From an uncultured Actinomycetes bacterium (GTDB lineage Bacteria > Actinomycetota > Acidimicrobiia > Acidimicrobiales > Acidimicrobilacustridaceae), in contig CAMFLJ010000214.1 in NCBI GenBank assembly GCA_945957335.1, positions 1 to 6,632 on the forward strand: DNA of 6,632 nt, in the 5' to 3' direction. Position numbers and translations under genes: made by a program. This document shows, in pieces, positions 1 to 5,698 of this stretch (position 1 is the stretch's first letter; each line of letters begins with the position of its first letter). Under the pieces are notes generated by a model. The model saw only the letters and a list, made by a program, of their open reading frames with translations, did not search any database and had not been told where the DNA came from.

Positions 1-622
1 CGCCGGGCTCGTGGTGCGGGCTCGCCGCGTTCTCACCGGCGGCGACGATGGCGAAGTTCACGCGTTGGTGGCCCTCGGCGAGGATCCGACGGCCCAGGTC
101 GGCGGAGACCTCGGCCTCGGTGCGGCCGACCAGGGGGATGCGACCGGCCTGCAGCTCGGCGGCGATGCGGTCGACGGCCGACGCGGCCCGGCGCAGGGCT
201 TCGACCTCGTGCGGGTCCTTGACCTCGCGGAGCGGGCCGATGACCTCGGAGGTCGTGGTGAAGGTGGTGGCGGGGCGGGCCCGCTGCAGGGCCACCAGGA
301 ACTGGGCCCAGGTGCGGTTGCCGATGGCGGCCGTCGAGGCCGCGCCGAGCAGCTCGGCCACGATCGCCACGGGGTCGTCGGTCTCGCCCCACGAGCGGAT
401 GCGGAACACGTCGGGCCGTTCGACCACCCGGGGCACCTCGAGGGCGGGGATCACCAGGGTGGCGACACCGTCGCGGGGCACCACCAGCATGGTGAGCCGC
501 TCGAGGGGCATGGCCTCGTAGCCGATCAGCCACGGCAGGTCGGGCCCGACCGACAGCAGGCAGGCGTCGAGGCGGCGCTCGGCCATGGCGGCCCTGACGC
601 GGGCGAGTCGGTCGGCGTGCAT
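1..622 (-). CDS. M24-family metallopeptidase (Xaa-Pro aminopeptidase/dipeptidase type), C-terminus cut by window edge
   Basis: The visible 207 residues fit an M24 'pita-bread' peptidase of the Xaa-Pro aminopeptidase/prolidase type, which removes N-terminal residues next to proline using two metal ions. Residues about 4-130 resemble the creatinase/prolidase N-terminal domain. The catalytic domain then opens with LREVKDPHEVEALRRAA (131-147), the usual entry helix. Residues 190-206 (F-A-I-V-A-A-G-E-N-A-A-S-P-H-H-E-P) match the conserved segment carrying the substrate-side histidine. The metal-binding Asp/His/Glu residues lie beyond base 1, so activity cannot be judged. The ATG at 622 is chosen because MHADRLARVRAAM matches the normal start of the family. 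No Shine-Dalgarno is close by; a GGGAGAGGG-like purine run lies too far upstream (about 644-659). The gene lies 89 bases downstream of the TetR gene on the same strand, and a functional link is not evident. Substrate is unknown, and a creatinase-like paralogue is possible. Confidence 0.85.
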   Translation of the reverse strand, partial: MHADRLARVRAAMAERRLDACLLSVGPDLPWLIGYEAMPLERLTMLVVPRDGVATLVIPALEVPRVVERPDVFRIRSWGETDDPVAIVAELLGAASTAAIGNRTWAQFLVALQRARPATTFTTTSEVIGPLREVKDPHEVEALRRAASAVDRIAAELQAGRIPLVGRTEAEVSADLGRRILAEGHQRVNFAIVAAGENAASPHHEPG

Positions 623-711
623 CAGCGCCGAGGCTACCGGTCGCCCTCTCCCTCTCCCGAACCCGGCCCTCGTGCCGGAAGGCCGCTGGGCTCTCGTGGT
701 GGGCGGGGTCG

Positions 712-1293
712 TCAGGCCGGGGTGGCGGCGACGATCGGCGCCAGGATGTCGCGCACGACCTCGAGCACCATCGGCTTCAGCTCGGCGGAGGGGGTGTCGC
801 CGAACACCAGGGCCCCGCCGACGTCGACCATGCCGAGGACGGCCCCGAAGGCGCACGCCAACCGGACCCGGGCCTCGATCGGCAGGCCACCGTCGGCGAA
901 GAACTCCTCGGTCCGGGTGTGGAGCTCGCGGTGCGCCTCCACGAACTCGCCGTCGCTCTCGAGGGCCATGAGGGCCGGGGCGTTGTGCTCGAGCAGGGCC
1001 CACAGCAAGCGGTTCGAGAGGATCACCCCGAGGATGCCCTCGAGCGCCGGCAGCCACGCCTCGCGGTCGCGGAAGGCGCCGTCGCGCAGCTGGGCGAGCA
1101 GCTGGTCCTGCATCGTGGCGATGGGCTCGAAGAGGGCGAGGAGGATGTCCTGCTTCGAGCGGAAGTGGTAGTAGAGCGCCGCCTTGGTGACCCCGACCTG
1201 CTCCGCGATCTCGCGCAGCGAGGTCTTGTCGTAGCCCTGCTCGCTGAAGAGGACGAGGGCGGCGTCGAGGATGTCCTGGCGGGTGTCGCTCAT
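712..1293 (-). CDS. TetR-family transcriptional repressor, probable regulator of the divergent ABC exporter
   Basis: This 193-residue protein has the normal TetR-family length. Residues about 5-52 form the DNA-binding domain: an opening helix (RQDILDAALVLFSEQGY) followed by the helix-turn-helix SLREIAEQVGVTKAALYYHF (25-44), which is close to the family consensus. The remaining 140 residues are a variable, mostly helical domain expected to bind ligand and dimerise; its ligand cannot be read from sequence. The gene is transcribed away from an ABC exporter, and two palindromic repeats lie between them, the standard arrangement for a TetR repressor controlling itself and an efflux pump. The ATG at 1293 (MSDTRQDIL) is chosen as the start because it fits the family. 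Another in-frame ATG at 1305 would add MRCA and almost touch the first palindrome. Neither start has a Shine-Dalgarno, so a nearly leaderless transcript is plausible. Confidence 0.9.
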   Translation of the reverse strand: MSDTRQDILDAALVLFSEQGYDKTSLREIAEQVGVTKAALYYHFRSKQDILLALFEPIATMQDQLLAQLRDGAFRDREAWLPALEGILGVILSNRLLWALLEHNAPALMALESDGEFVEAHRELHTRTEEFFADGGLPIEARVRLACAFGAVLGMVDVGGALVFGDTPSAELKPMVLEVVRDILAPIVAATPA

Positions 1294-1303
1294 GGCACAG
1301 CGC

Positions 1304-1331
1304 ATCTTACTTGACGACCGGTAAGTGACGC
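1304..1331 (-). promoter_or_regulatory. Tentative tetR promoter
   Basis: On the minus strand, TAAGAT (1304-1309) resembles a -10 box, matching TATAAT at 4 of 6 positions. GCGTCA, 16 bases upstream (1326-1331), is a poor -35 matching 3 of 6. Transcription would begin near 1297, just before the ATG at 1293, which would explain the missing Shine-Dalgarno. The first palindrome fills the spacer, so autorepression would follow. The boxes are weak and this is inference. Confidence 0.3.
1307..1325. promoter_or_regulatory. Probable TetR operator, copy 1
   Basis: The 19-base sequence TTACTTGACGACCGGTAAG is an imperfect palindrome with CTTG/GTAAG-type arms around a CGACCGG centre. It differs at one base from the copy at 1352-1370. 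It overlaps the -35 box and spacer of the rightward promoter and sits immediately upstream of the TetR start. A bound dimer could therefore block both directions. Assignment to this repressor rests on position and symmetry. Confidence 0.7.
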
Positions 1332-1339
1332 CATACCGT
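1311..1339 (+). promoter_or_regulatory. Predicted promoter of the ABC exporter genes
   Basis: TTGACG (1311-1316) matches the vegetative -35 consensus at 5 of 6 positions. A 17-base spacer leads to TACCGT (1334-1339), a weak -10 (3 of 6, with the key first T, A and last T kept). Transcription would start near 1346 and leave a leader of about 43 bases. One palindrome covers the -35 box and spacer, and the second lies just after the predicted start, so repression is expected when the TetR protein is bound. Confidence 0.5.
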
Positions 1340-1351
1340 GCCGCTCGACAG

Positions 1352-1370
1352 TTACTTGCCGACCGGTAAG
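1352..1370. promoter_or_regulatory. Probable TetR operator, copy 2
   Basis: The 19-base sequence TTACTTGCCGACCGGTAAG is the more symmetrical copy: its inner 16 bases match their own reverse complement at 12 positions. It lies 45 bases from copy 1 in the same orientation. It is just downstream of the predicted exporter transcription start and upstream of the ribosome binding site, so it could act as a roadblock or hold a second dimer on the same face region of the DNA. Confidence 0.7.
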
Positions 1371-1378
1371 CCAGACCC

Positions 1379-1382
1379 GAGG
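1379..1382 (+). promoter_or_regulatory. Ribosome binding site deciding the ABC ATPase start
   Basis: GAGG lies 6 bases before the ATG at 1389. It supports that start over an in-frame GTG at 1338, which would lie at or upstream of the predicted transcription start and would translate through the operator. Confidence 0.6.
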
Positions 1383-1388
1383 CCTTCG

Positions 1389-2405
1389 ATGACCCCTTCT
1401 CCTGCTCCTCCTTCCTCCTCCGCCGACCACCCCATCCGGGCCGAAGGCCTGGTGAAGTCGTTCGGCGACACCCACGCGGTGCGCGACGTCAGCCTCGAGG
1501 TCCCCGCCGGCACCATCCTCGGCGTGTTGGGGCCCAACGGCGCCGGCAAGACCACCACGGTGCGGATGCTCACCACGCTCAGCGTCCCCGACGCGGGGTG
1601 GGCCCGGGTCGCCGGCCACGACGTGGTGGCCGAGCCACGGGCGGTGCGCCGTCGCATCGGCGTCACCGGCCAGAACGCCACCCTCGACGAGAACCTCACC
1701 GGCCGGGAGAACCTCGAGATGGTCGCCCGCCTCGGTGGGGCCTCCCGCCCGACCGCCCGCTCCCGGGCCGTCGAGATGCTCGAGCGCTTCGAGCTCCCCC
1801 ACGCCGCCGACCGGGTGGTCAAGGGCTACTCCGGCGGCATGCGCCGCCGCCTCGACCTCGCGGCCAGCCTGGTCGGCCACCCGAGCGTGCTGTTCCTCGA
1901 CGAGCCCACCACCGGGCTCGACCCCACCAGCCGGGCGGGGATGTGGGACATCATCCGTGAGCTCGTCGCCGACGGCACCACCGTGCTGCTCACCACCCAG
2001 TACCTCGACGAGGCCGACCTGCTCGCCGACCGGATCGTGGTGATCGACCAGGGCACGGTCATCGCCGAGGGCACCTCCCCGCAGCTCAAGGCGCGCGTCG
2101 GTGGCGAGCGCCTCCAGCTCGTGCTCAGCGCGCCCCACCCCTCGGTGCGCGACCTGTTGGCGCCCCTCGCGGCCGGCGAGGTGGTCGTCGACGGTCGCAC
2201 CGTCACCATGCCCGTCGATCCCGTCCCCGGGCTGGCCACCACGGTCGTGCGGACGCTCGACGGCGCTGGCATCACCGTCGACGACGTCGAGGTCCGGCGG
2301 CCCTCGCTCGACGACGTGTTCTTCGCCCTCACCGGCCACGCCGCCGAGCCGGTGACCGCCGACGACGACGACCCGCTGCCCGAGCTCGAAGGAGCCAACC
2401 GATGA
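1389..2405 (+). CDS. DrrA-type ABC exporter ATP-binding protein
   Basis: This 338-residue protein is the cytoplasmic ATPase of a two-gene exporter and would hydrolyse ATP to drive the membrane partner encoded next. Visible motifs in order: Walker A GPNGAGKTT (48-56), Q-loop glutamine 95, signature YSGGM (147-151), Walker B VLFLDEP (167-173) and D-loop GLD (176-178). The usual switch histidine is replaced by glutamine 204 in LLTTQYLDEAD, as is typical of the DrrA (daunorubicin resistance) subfamily. A C-terminal extension of about 110 residues carries LDDVF (307-311), like the LDEVF motif of DrrA that takes part in contact with DrrB. The first 15 residues are Pro/Ser-rich and the tail is acidic (ADDDD, 324-328); both are probably flexible. 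The stop overlaps the next ATG as ATGA. The cargo is unknown: drugs, lipids or secondary metabolites are all seen in the family. Confidence 0.93.
   Translation: MTPSPAPPSSSADHPIRAEGLVKSFGDTHAVRDVSLEVPAGTILGVLGPNGAGKTTTVRMLTTLSVPDAGWARVAGHDVVAEPRAVRRRIGVTGQNATLDENLTGRENLEMVARLGGASRPTARSRAVEMLERFELPHAADRVVKGYSGGMRRRLDLAASLVGHPSVLFLDEPTTGLDPTSRAGMWDIIRELVADGTTVLLTTQYLDEADLLADRIVVIDQGTVIAEGTSPQLKARVGGERLQLVLSAPHPSVRDLLAPLAAGEVVVDGRTVTMPVDPVPGLATTVVRTLDGAGITVDDVEVRRPSLDDVFFALTGHAAEPVTADDDDPLPELEGANR
2389..2394 (+). promoter_or_regulatory. Ribosome binding site of the ABC permease
   Basis: AAGGAG, 7 bases before the ATG at 2402, is the strongest Shine-Dalgarno in the window. It lies inside the end of the ATPase gene and supports coupled translation of the two subunits. 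Confidence 0.75.
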
Positions 2406-3247
2406 CCGCCACGACCATCCCCCTCGACGAGCCCTCCGTCGCACCCGACAGCCGGATCGGCGACTGGGTGCGCGACGTCGGGGTGATGACCCGCCGCAAC
2501 CTCCTGCACATCCGACGTGAGCCGATGCAGCTCTCGGACGTCACCATCCAGCCCGCGCTGTTCGTGGTGCTGTTCGTGTTCGTCTTCGGCAGCGCGATGG
2601 TGATCCCCGGCGGCACCTACAAGGACTTCGCCATCGCCGGGATGCTCACGATGGTGATGGTCACCGCCACACCCGGGACCGCCGTCGGCATCAGCACCGA
2701 CCTCCACACCGGGGTGATCGACCGCTTCCGAACGCTGCCGATGGCGCCCAGCACGATCCTCGCCGGGCGCAGCCTGGCCGATCTGCTGTCGCTGGTCCTG
2801 TGCGCCACGATCGTGGCCATCACCGGGTTCCTCATCGGCTGGCGCACCGACGCGTCGCTGCTGTCGGTGCTCGCCGGGTTCGGCCTGGTGCTGCTGTTCG
2901 CCTACGCGTTCAGCTGGCTCATGCTCTGCATGGGCATGGCCGTCACCGACCCCGAGTCGGCCCAGGCGCTGTCGTGGCTGCTGGTGTTCCCGATCGCCTT
3001 CGTGTCCTACGCCATCGTGCCCACCGAGGGCATGCCGGCGGTGCTGCGCTCGATCGCCAACTGGAACCCCCTCAGCTCGGTGTCGGCCGGGGCACGAGAG
3101 CTGTTCGGCAACCCCAACCCGGCCGCCCACTCCGGGGCGTGGCCCCTCGAGCACGCCATCCCCGTGGCGATCGGGTGGTCGCTGCTGATCCTCGCCGTCA
3201 CCATCCCCGCCGCCATCCGGCTGTTCCGCCGGCGCACGGCGGACTGA
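2402..3247 (+). CDS. DrrB-type ABC-2 exporter permease
   Basis: This 281-residue integral membrane protein is the partner of the ATPase just upstream. After a cytoplasmic N-terminal segment (1-45, with the Arg-rich stretch TRRNLLHIRRE) there are about six hydrophobic segments near 50-66, 76-97, 127-147, 154-180, 189-206 and 252-273. The protein ends in a basic tail (RLFRRR). The sequence DRFRTLPMAPSTILAGR (107-123) between the second and third segments is the conserved ABC-2 loop that contacts the ATPase. WNPLSSVSAGAREL (221-234) is typical of DrrB-like permeases near their C-terminal part. Length and topology fit the family. Two copies of each subunit would form the pump. Expression should follow the TetR-controlled promoter upstream of the ATPase gene. 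Substrate cannot be deduced. Confidence 0.92.
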   Translation: MTATTIPLDEPSVAPDSRIGDWVRDVGVMTRRNLLHIRREPMQLSDVTIQPALFVVLFVFVFGSAMVIPGGTYKDFAIAGMLTMVMVTATPGTAVGISTDLHTGVIDRFRTLPMAPSTILAGRSLADLLSLVLCATIVAITGFLIGWRTDASLLSVLAGFGLVLLFAYAFSWLMLCMGMAVTDPESAQALSWLLVFPIAFVSYAIVPTEGMPAVLRSIANWNPLSSVSAGARELFGNPNPAAHSGAWPLEHAIPVAIGWSLLILAVTIPAAIRLFRRRTAD

Positions 3248-3249
3248 CC

Positions 3250-3271
3250 GGGGCGGCAGCGGATCCGCCCC
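3250..3271. terminator. GC-rich hairpin between convergent genes, possible terminator
   Basis: GGGGCGG (3250-3256) pairs perfectly with CCGCCCC (3265-3271) across an 8-base loop, three bases after the permease stop. A second small hairpin, CCCGA/TCGGG around GCCC (3270-3283), overlaps it and would compete. There is no T-tract on either strand, so this is not a classical intrinsic terminator. Its place between converging genes is the main support. Confidence 0.4.
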
Positions 3272-3300
3272 CGAGCCCTCGGGTCAGGACGGCGCCGAGG

Positions 3301-3849
3301 TCAGGAGGGGTCGAGGCCGGGGAGGCCGTCGAGGCTCACCGCGTTCTTCTCGGCCCGGTACGCGGCGAGGGCCTCGTCGCCCTTGCGCCCGTTCACCTGG
3401 TCGAGGGTGGGCCGCTCCCCCGCCGGCTCCATGAACGGCACCGCGAACCCGCACGTCGTCGACACCCTCGCCACCGTCGCCGTCACCACCGCCCGGGCGC
3501 CGGGGCGTTCCGGGAACCGGTCGAGGAGCTGCTCCCACCCGACGTCACCGGGCACCACGACCGCGCCGCGGCCGTGGAGCCGCACGATTCGGGGTGGCCC
3601 CTGGAAGGCGCAGAGCATGAACGTGATGCGCCCGTTCTCCCGGAGGTGGGCGACGGTCTCGATGCCGCTGCCGGTGAGGTCGAGGTAGGCCACGGTCCGC
3701 TCATCGATCACCCGGAGGGTGTCGTAGCCCTTGGGTGAGAGGTTGACGTGGCCGCCGTCGCCGCTCGGGGCGGTGGCGACGAAGAACACCGGCTGGGCCT
3801 CGATCCAGGCGGCGAGGTCCGGGTCGATGCGGTCGCTGACGTCTCCCAC
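3301..3849 (-). CDS. Pyridoxamine 5'-phosphate oxidase-like split-barrel flavoprotein
   Basis: This 182-residue protein resembles the putative pyridoxamine-phosphate-oxidase family, small split beta-barrel proteins that usually bind FMN or a related flavin. Supporting segments are an opening helix and strand (AAWIEAQPVFFVATAP, 13-28), HVNLSPKGYDTLR (34-46, the most characteristic stretch), and DLTGSGIETVAHLRENGRI (57-75) followed by a core strand. The C-terminal part (about 140-182) is less conserved. Real PLP synthesis is unlikely to be provable from this; most members have unknown reactions. The start is a GTG at 3849. Only nine codons without any ATG, GTG or TTG separate it from the preceding lipB-lipA stop, which is in the same frame, so no longer start exists. 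The spacing of 27 bases suggests co-transcription with the lipoate genes, though no convincing Shine-Dalgarno is present. A link to lipoate metabolism is not established. Confidence 0.8.
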   Translation of the reverse strand: MGDVSDRIDPDLAAWIEAQPVFFVATAPSGDGGHVNLSPKGYDTLRVIDERTVAYLDLTGSGIETVAHLRENGRITFMLCAFQGPPRIVRLHGRGAVVVPGDVGWEQLLDRFPERPGARAVVTATVARVSTTCGFAVPFMEPAGERPTLDQVNGRKGDEALAAYRAEKNAVSLDGLPGLDPS

Positions 3850-3860
3850 CCGACCAGTGT

Positions 3861-3876
3861 GCCCGAGGGGGCGGGC
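3861..3876. repeat. Short inverted repeat directly after the lipB-lipA stop
   Basis: GCCCG (3861-3865) and CGGGC (3872-3876) can pair around a 6-base loop, immediately downstream of the TGA at 3877-3879 and 11 bases before the flavoprotein GTG. It could reduce read-through into the last gene, but a 5-base stem in sequence this GC-rich may be chance. Confidence 0.25.
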
Positions 3877-5670
3877 TCAGGCCGACGGCTCGGCGGCGAG
3901 GGCGGCGGGCCCGGTGCCTGCCGCGTCGGCCGACTGGCGGGCGTGGTAGCTCGAGCGGGTGAGCGGGCTCGACTCGACGTGGGCGATGCCGAGCGACTCC
4001 CCCGCCTCCTTGTAGGCGGCGAACTGCTCGGGCGTGACCCAGCGGTCGACCGGGAGGTGGTGGGAGGTGGGCCGCAGGTACTGGCCGATCGTGACGATCT
4101 CGACGCCCACGCCGGCGAGGTCGGCCAGGGTGGCCACGATCTCGTCGTCGGTCTCGCCCATGCCCACGACCAGGCCGGACTTGGTCGTGAGCCCGGCCGC
4201 CCGGGCCCGGGCCAGCACCGCGAGCGAGCGGGCGTAGCCGGCCGAGGGGCGTGCCGCCCGCTGCAGGCGGGGCACGGTCTCGACGTTGTGGTTCAGCACG
4301 TCGGGGCGGGCGGCGAAGATCACGTCGAGGGCCTCGGCCCGGCCCCGGCAGTCGGAGATGAGCGTCTCGACCTGCACCCCCGGGGTGCGGCGCCGGATGG
4401 CCTCGATGGTGGCGGCCATGGCGCCGGCGCCCTCGTCGGCCAGGTCGTCGCGCGCCACCGTGGTGACCACGGCGAATCCCAGGCCCATGCGGGCGACGGC
4501 CTCGGCCACCCGCTCGGGCTCGGTCGGGTCGAGCGCCTCGGGCTTGCGGGTGTCGACGAGGCAGAACCCGCACGCCCGGGTGCAGCGCTCGCCGTTGATC
4601 ATGAACGTGGCGGTGCCGTCGGACCAGCACTCCGAGAGGTTCGGGCAGCCCGCCTCCTCGCACACGGTGACGAGGCCGAGGTCTCGGACCGTGCGCTTGA
4701 GCTGCATCGGTCGTGCCCCCAGCGACACGCGGGCCCGCAGCCACTCGGGCTTGCGGTCGGCGATGGCGATGCCCTCACCGGCGACACCGGCCTCAGCCAG
4801 TCGGCCCCGCAGTCGCAGCGACGGGCCCTCGACCGGTGTCTCGGCGACCGCGGGCGGCGCACCGACGACCCCGTGGTCGGCCGCGCCCTTCACGGGCACG
4901 CCGGCGCCGAGGCCCCGGCTGAACGGTGACAGGTCGTCGTCGCCCGAGCGGAGGTCGCGCCACACCACGTCGGCCCGCTCGAAGGCCCGGTCGTCGGGCG
5001 CCCACCGGGCGCGCGCCCGGGCGGTGAGGGCGTCGACGACCTCGTGCATCGAGGCGTCGATGCCCTCCTCGGCCAGCGAGGTGACCGGCTTGTCGGGGAT
5101 GCCGCACGGAACGATGTGGGTGAACATCGACATGTCGGGGGCCACGTTCAGGGCGAACCCGTGCATCGAGCGGCCCCGCGTGAGGCGCACCCCGATGGCG
5201 GCGATCTTGCGGGGGCGCTCGGAGCCCGGCGCCACCCACACGCCCGGGTAGTCGTGCAGGCGGCCCACGTCGGGAAGGCCCAGGTCGGTGAGCGTGTCGA
5301 TCACGAGCTGCTCGACCGAGCGCACGTAGGCGACGGTGTCGGCCATGCCCCCGCCCCGCTTGCCGGGCACCGTGAGGATCGGATAGCCGACCAACTGCCC
5401 GGGCCCGTGGTAGGTGACGTCGCCACCGCGGTCGGCCCGCACCAGCTCGGCCCCCACCGACTCCGGCGGCACCAGCACGTTGGCCATGTCGGCGCGGGCG
5501 CCGAGCGTGTACACGTGCGGGTGCTCGAGCAGCAGCAGCCAGTCGTCGGCGCCGTGCTCGAACAGGGCGTGCTGGAGGTCGGCCGCCTCGCGGTAGGGCA
5601 CGGTGCAGAGCCACCGCACCCGCAGCGGGCGCGCCGGTGCGACCACGGCCGGAACCGGGGCCGCGGCCAT
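3877..5670 (-). CDS. lipB-lipA: Fused octanoyltransferase–lipoyl synthase (LipB–LipA)
   Basis: One 597-residue frame encodes both steps of protein lipoylation. Residues about 1-240 are LipB, which moves octanoate from acyl carrier protein to a lysine of lipoyl domains. They show RGGDVTYHGPGQ (81-92), the expected catalytic lysine 155 (RKIAAIG) and cysteine 189 (IVPCGIP). Residues about 286-580 are LipA, the radical-SAM enzyme that inserts two sulfurs. They show auxiliary-cluster cysteines 337, 342 and 348 (CEEAGCPNLSEC), the SAM-cluster CTRACGFC (cysteines 363, 367, 370) and the C-terminal RSSY (572-575). A Gly/Ala/Pro-rich linker (about 243-285) joins them, followed by a normal LipA N-terminus (RKPEWLRAR). 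The ATG at 5670 is chosen because GGGGAG lies 6 bases upstream; an in-frame GTG at 5721 would overlap the E2 gene. Both halves appear intact, and no internal start with a Shine-Dalgarno is evident before LipA. Product acts in the cytoplasm, probably on the E2 encoded upstream. Confidence 0.95.
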   Translation of the reverse strand: MAAAPVPAVVAPARPLRVRWLCTVPYREAADLQHALFEHGADDWLLLLEHPHVYTLGARADMANVLVPPESVGAELVRADRGGDVTYHGPGQLVGYPILTVPGKRGGGMADTVAYVRSVEQLVIDTLTDLGLPDVGRLHDYPGVWVAPGSERPRKIAAIGVRLTRGRSMHGFALNVAPDMSMFTHIVPCGIPDKPVTSLAEEGIDASMHEVVDALTARARARWAPDDRAFERADVVWRDLRSGDDDLSPFSRGLGAGVPVKGAADHGVVGAPPAVAETPVEGPSLRLRGRLAEAGVAGEGIAIADRKPEWLRARVSLGARPMQLKRTVRDLGLVTVCEEAGCPNLSECWSDGTATFMINGERCTRACGFCLVDTRKPEALDPTEPERVAEAVARMGLGFAVVTTVARDDLADEGAGAMAATIEAIRRRTPGVQVETLISDCRGRAEALDVIFAARPDVLNHNVETVPRLQRAARPSAGYARSLAVLARARAAGLTTKSGLVVGMGETDDEIVATLADLAGVGVEIVTIGQYLRPTSHHLPVDRWVTPEQFAAYKEAGESLGIAHVESSPLTRSSYHARQSADAAGTGPAALAAEPSA

Positions 5671-5676
5671 CGCTAG

Positions 5677-5682
5677 CTCCCC
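5677..5682 (-). promoter_or_regulatory. Ribosome binding site deciding the lipB-lipA start
   Basis: On the minus strand GGGGAG sits 6 bases before the ATG at 5670, within the 28-base gap after the E2 stop. It favours this ATG over the upstream in-frame GTG at 5721. Confidence 0.65.
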
Positions 5683-5698
5683 GTCCCCGGTCGGGGCA

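Noticed and set aside
33..533. Minus-strand open frame inside the M24 region
   Set aside because: It is rich in Arg/Pro/His with no domain, while the neighbouring minus-strand frame from 622 to base 1 gives a clear M24 peptidase.
661..695. Possible hairpin CGGCC/GGCCG between the TetR and M24 genes
   Set aside because: The stem is 5 bases with a 12-base loop and no T-tract. This is expected by chance in such GC-rich DNA.
11..1171. Long open frame on the plus strand opposite the M24 and TetR genes
   Set aside because: Its product is low-complexity Gly/Arg/Pro/His-rich sequence with no family resemblance. It arises from the scarcity of stops in GC-rich DNA opposite two recognisable genes.
1338..1388. 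Upstream GTG start for the ABC ATPase
   Set aside because: It would translate the second operator, lies at or before the likely start of transcription and has no ribosome binding site. The ATG at 1389 has GAGG at proper spacing.
1290..3154. Long minus-strand frames (384 and 442 residues) opposite the ABC exporter
   Set aside because: Their compositions are biased and domain-free, and they overlap each other and two clear exporter genes; they are shadows.
2800..3738. Plus-strand frame crossing the permease end and the flavoprotein gene
   Set aside because: It runs through both real genes out of frame and gives His/Arg/Pro-rich sequence without a motif.
3701..5251. Several long frames on both strands over lipB-lipA
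   Set aside because: They are antisense or frame-shifted shadows. Only the 3877-5670 minus frame carries catalytic motifs.
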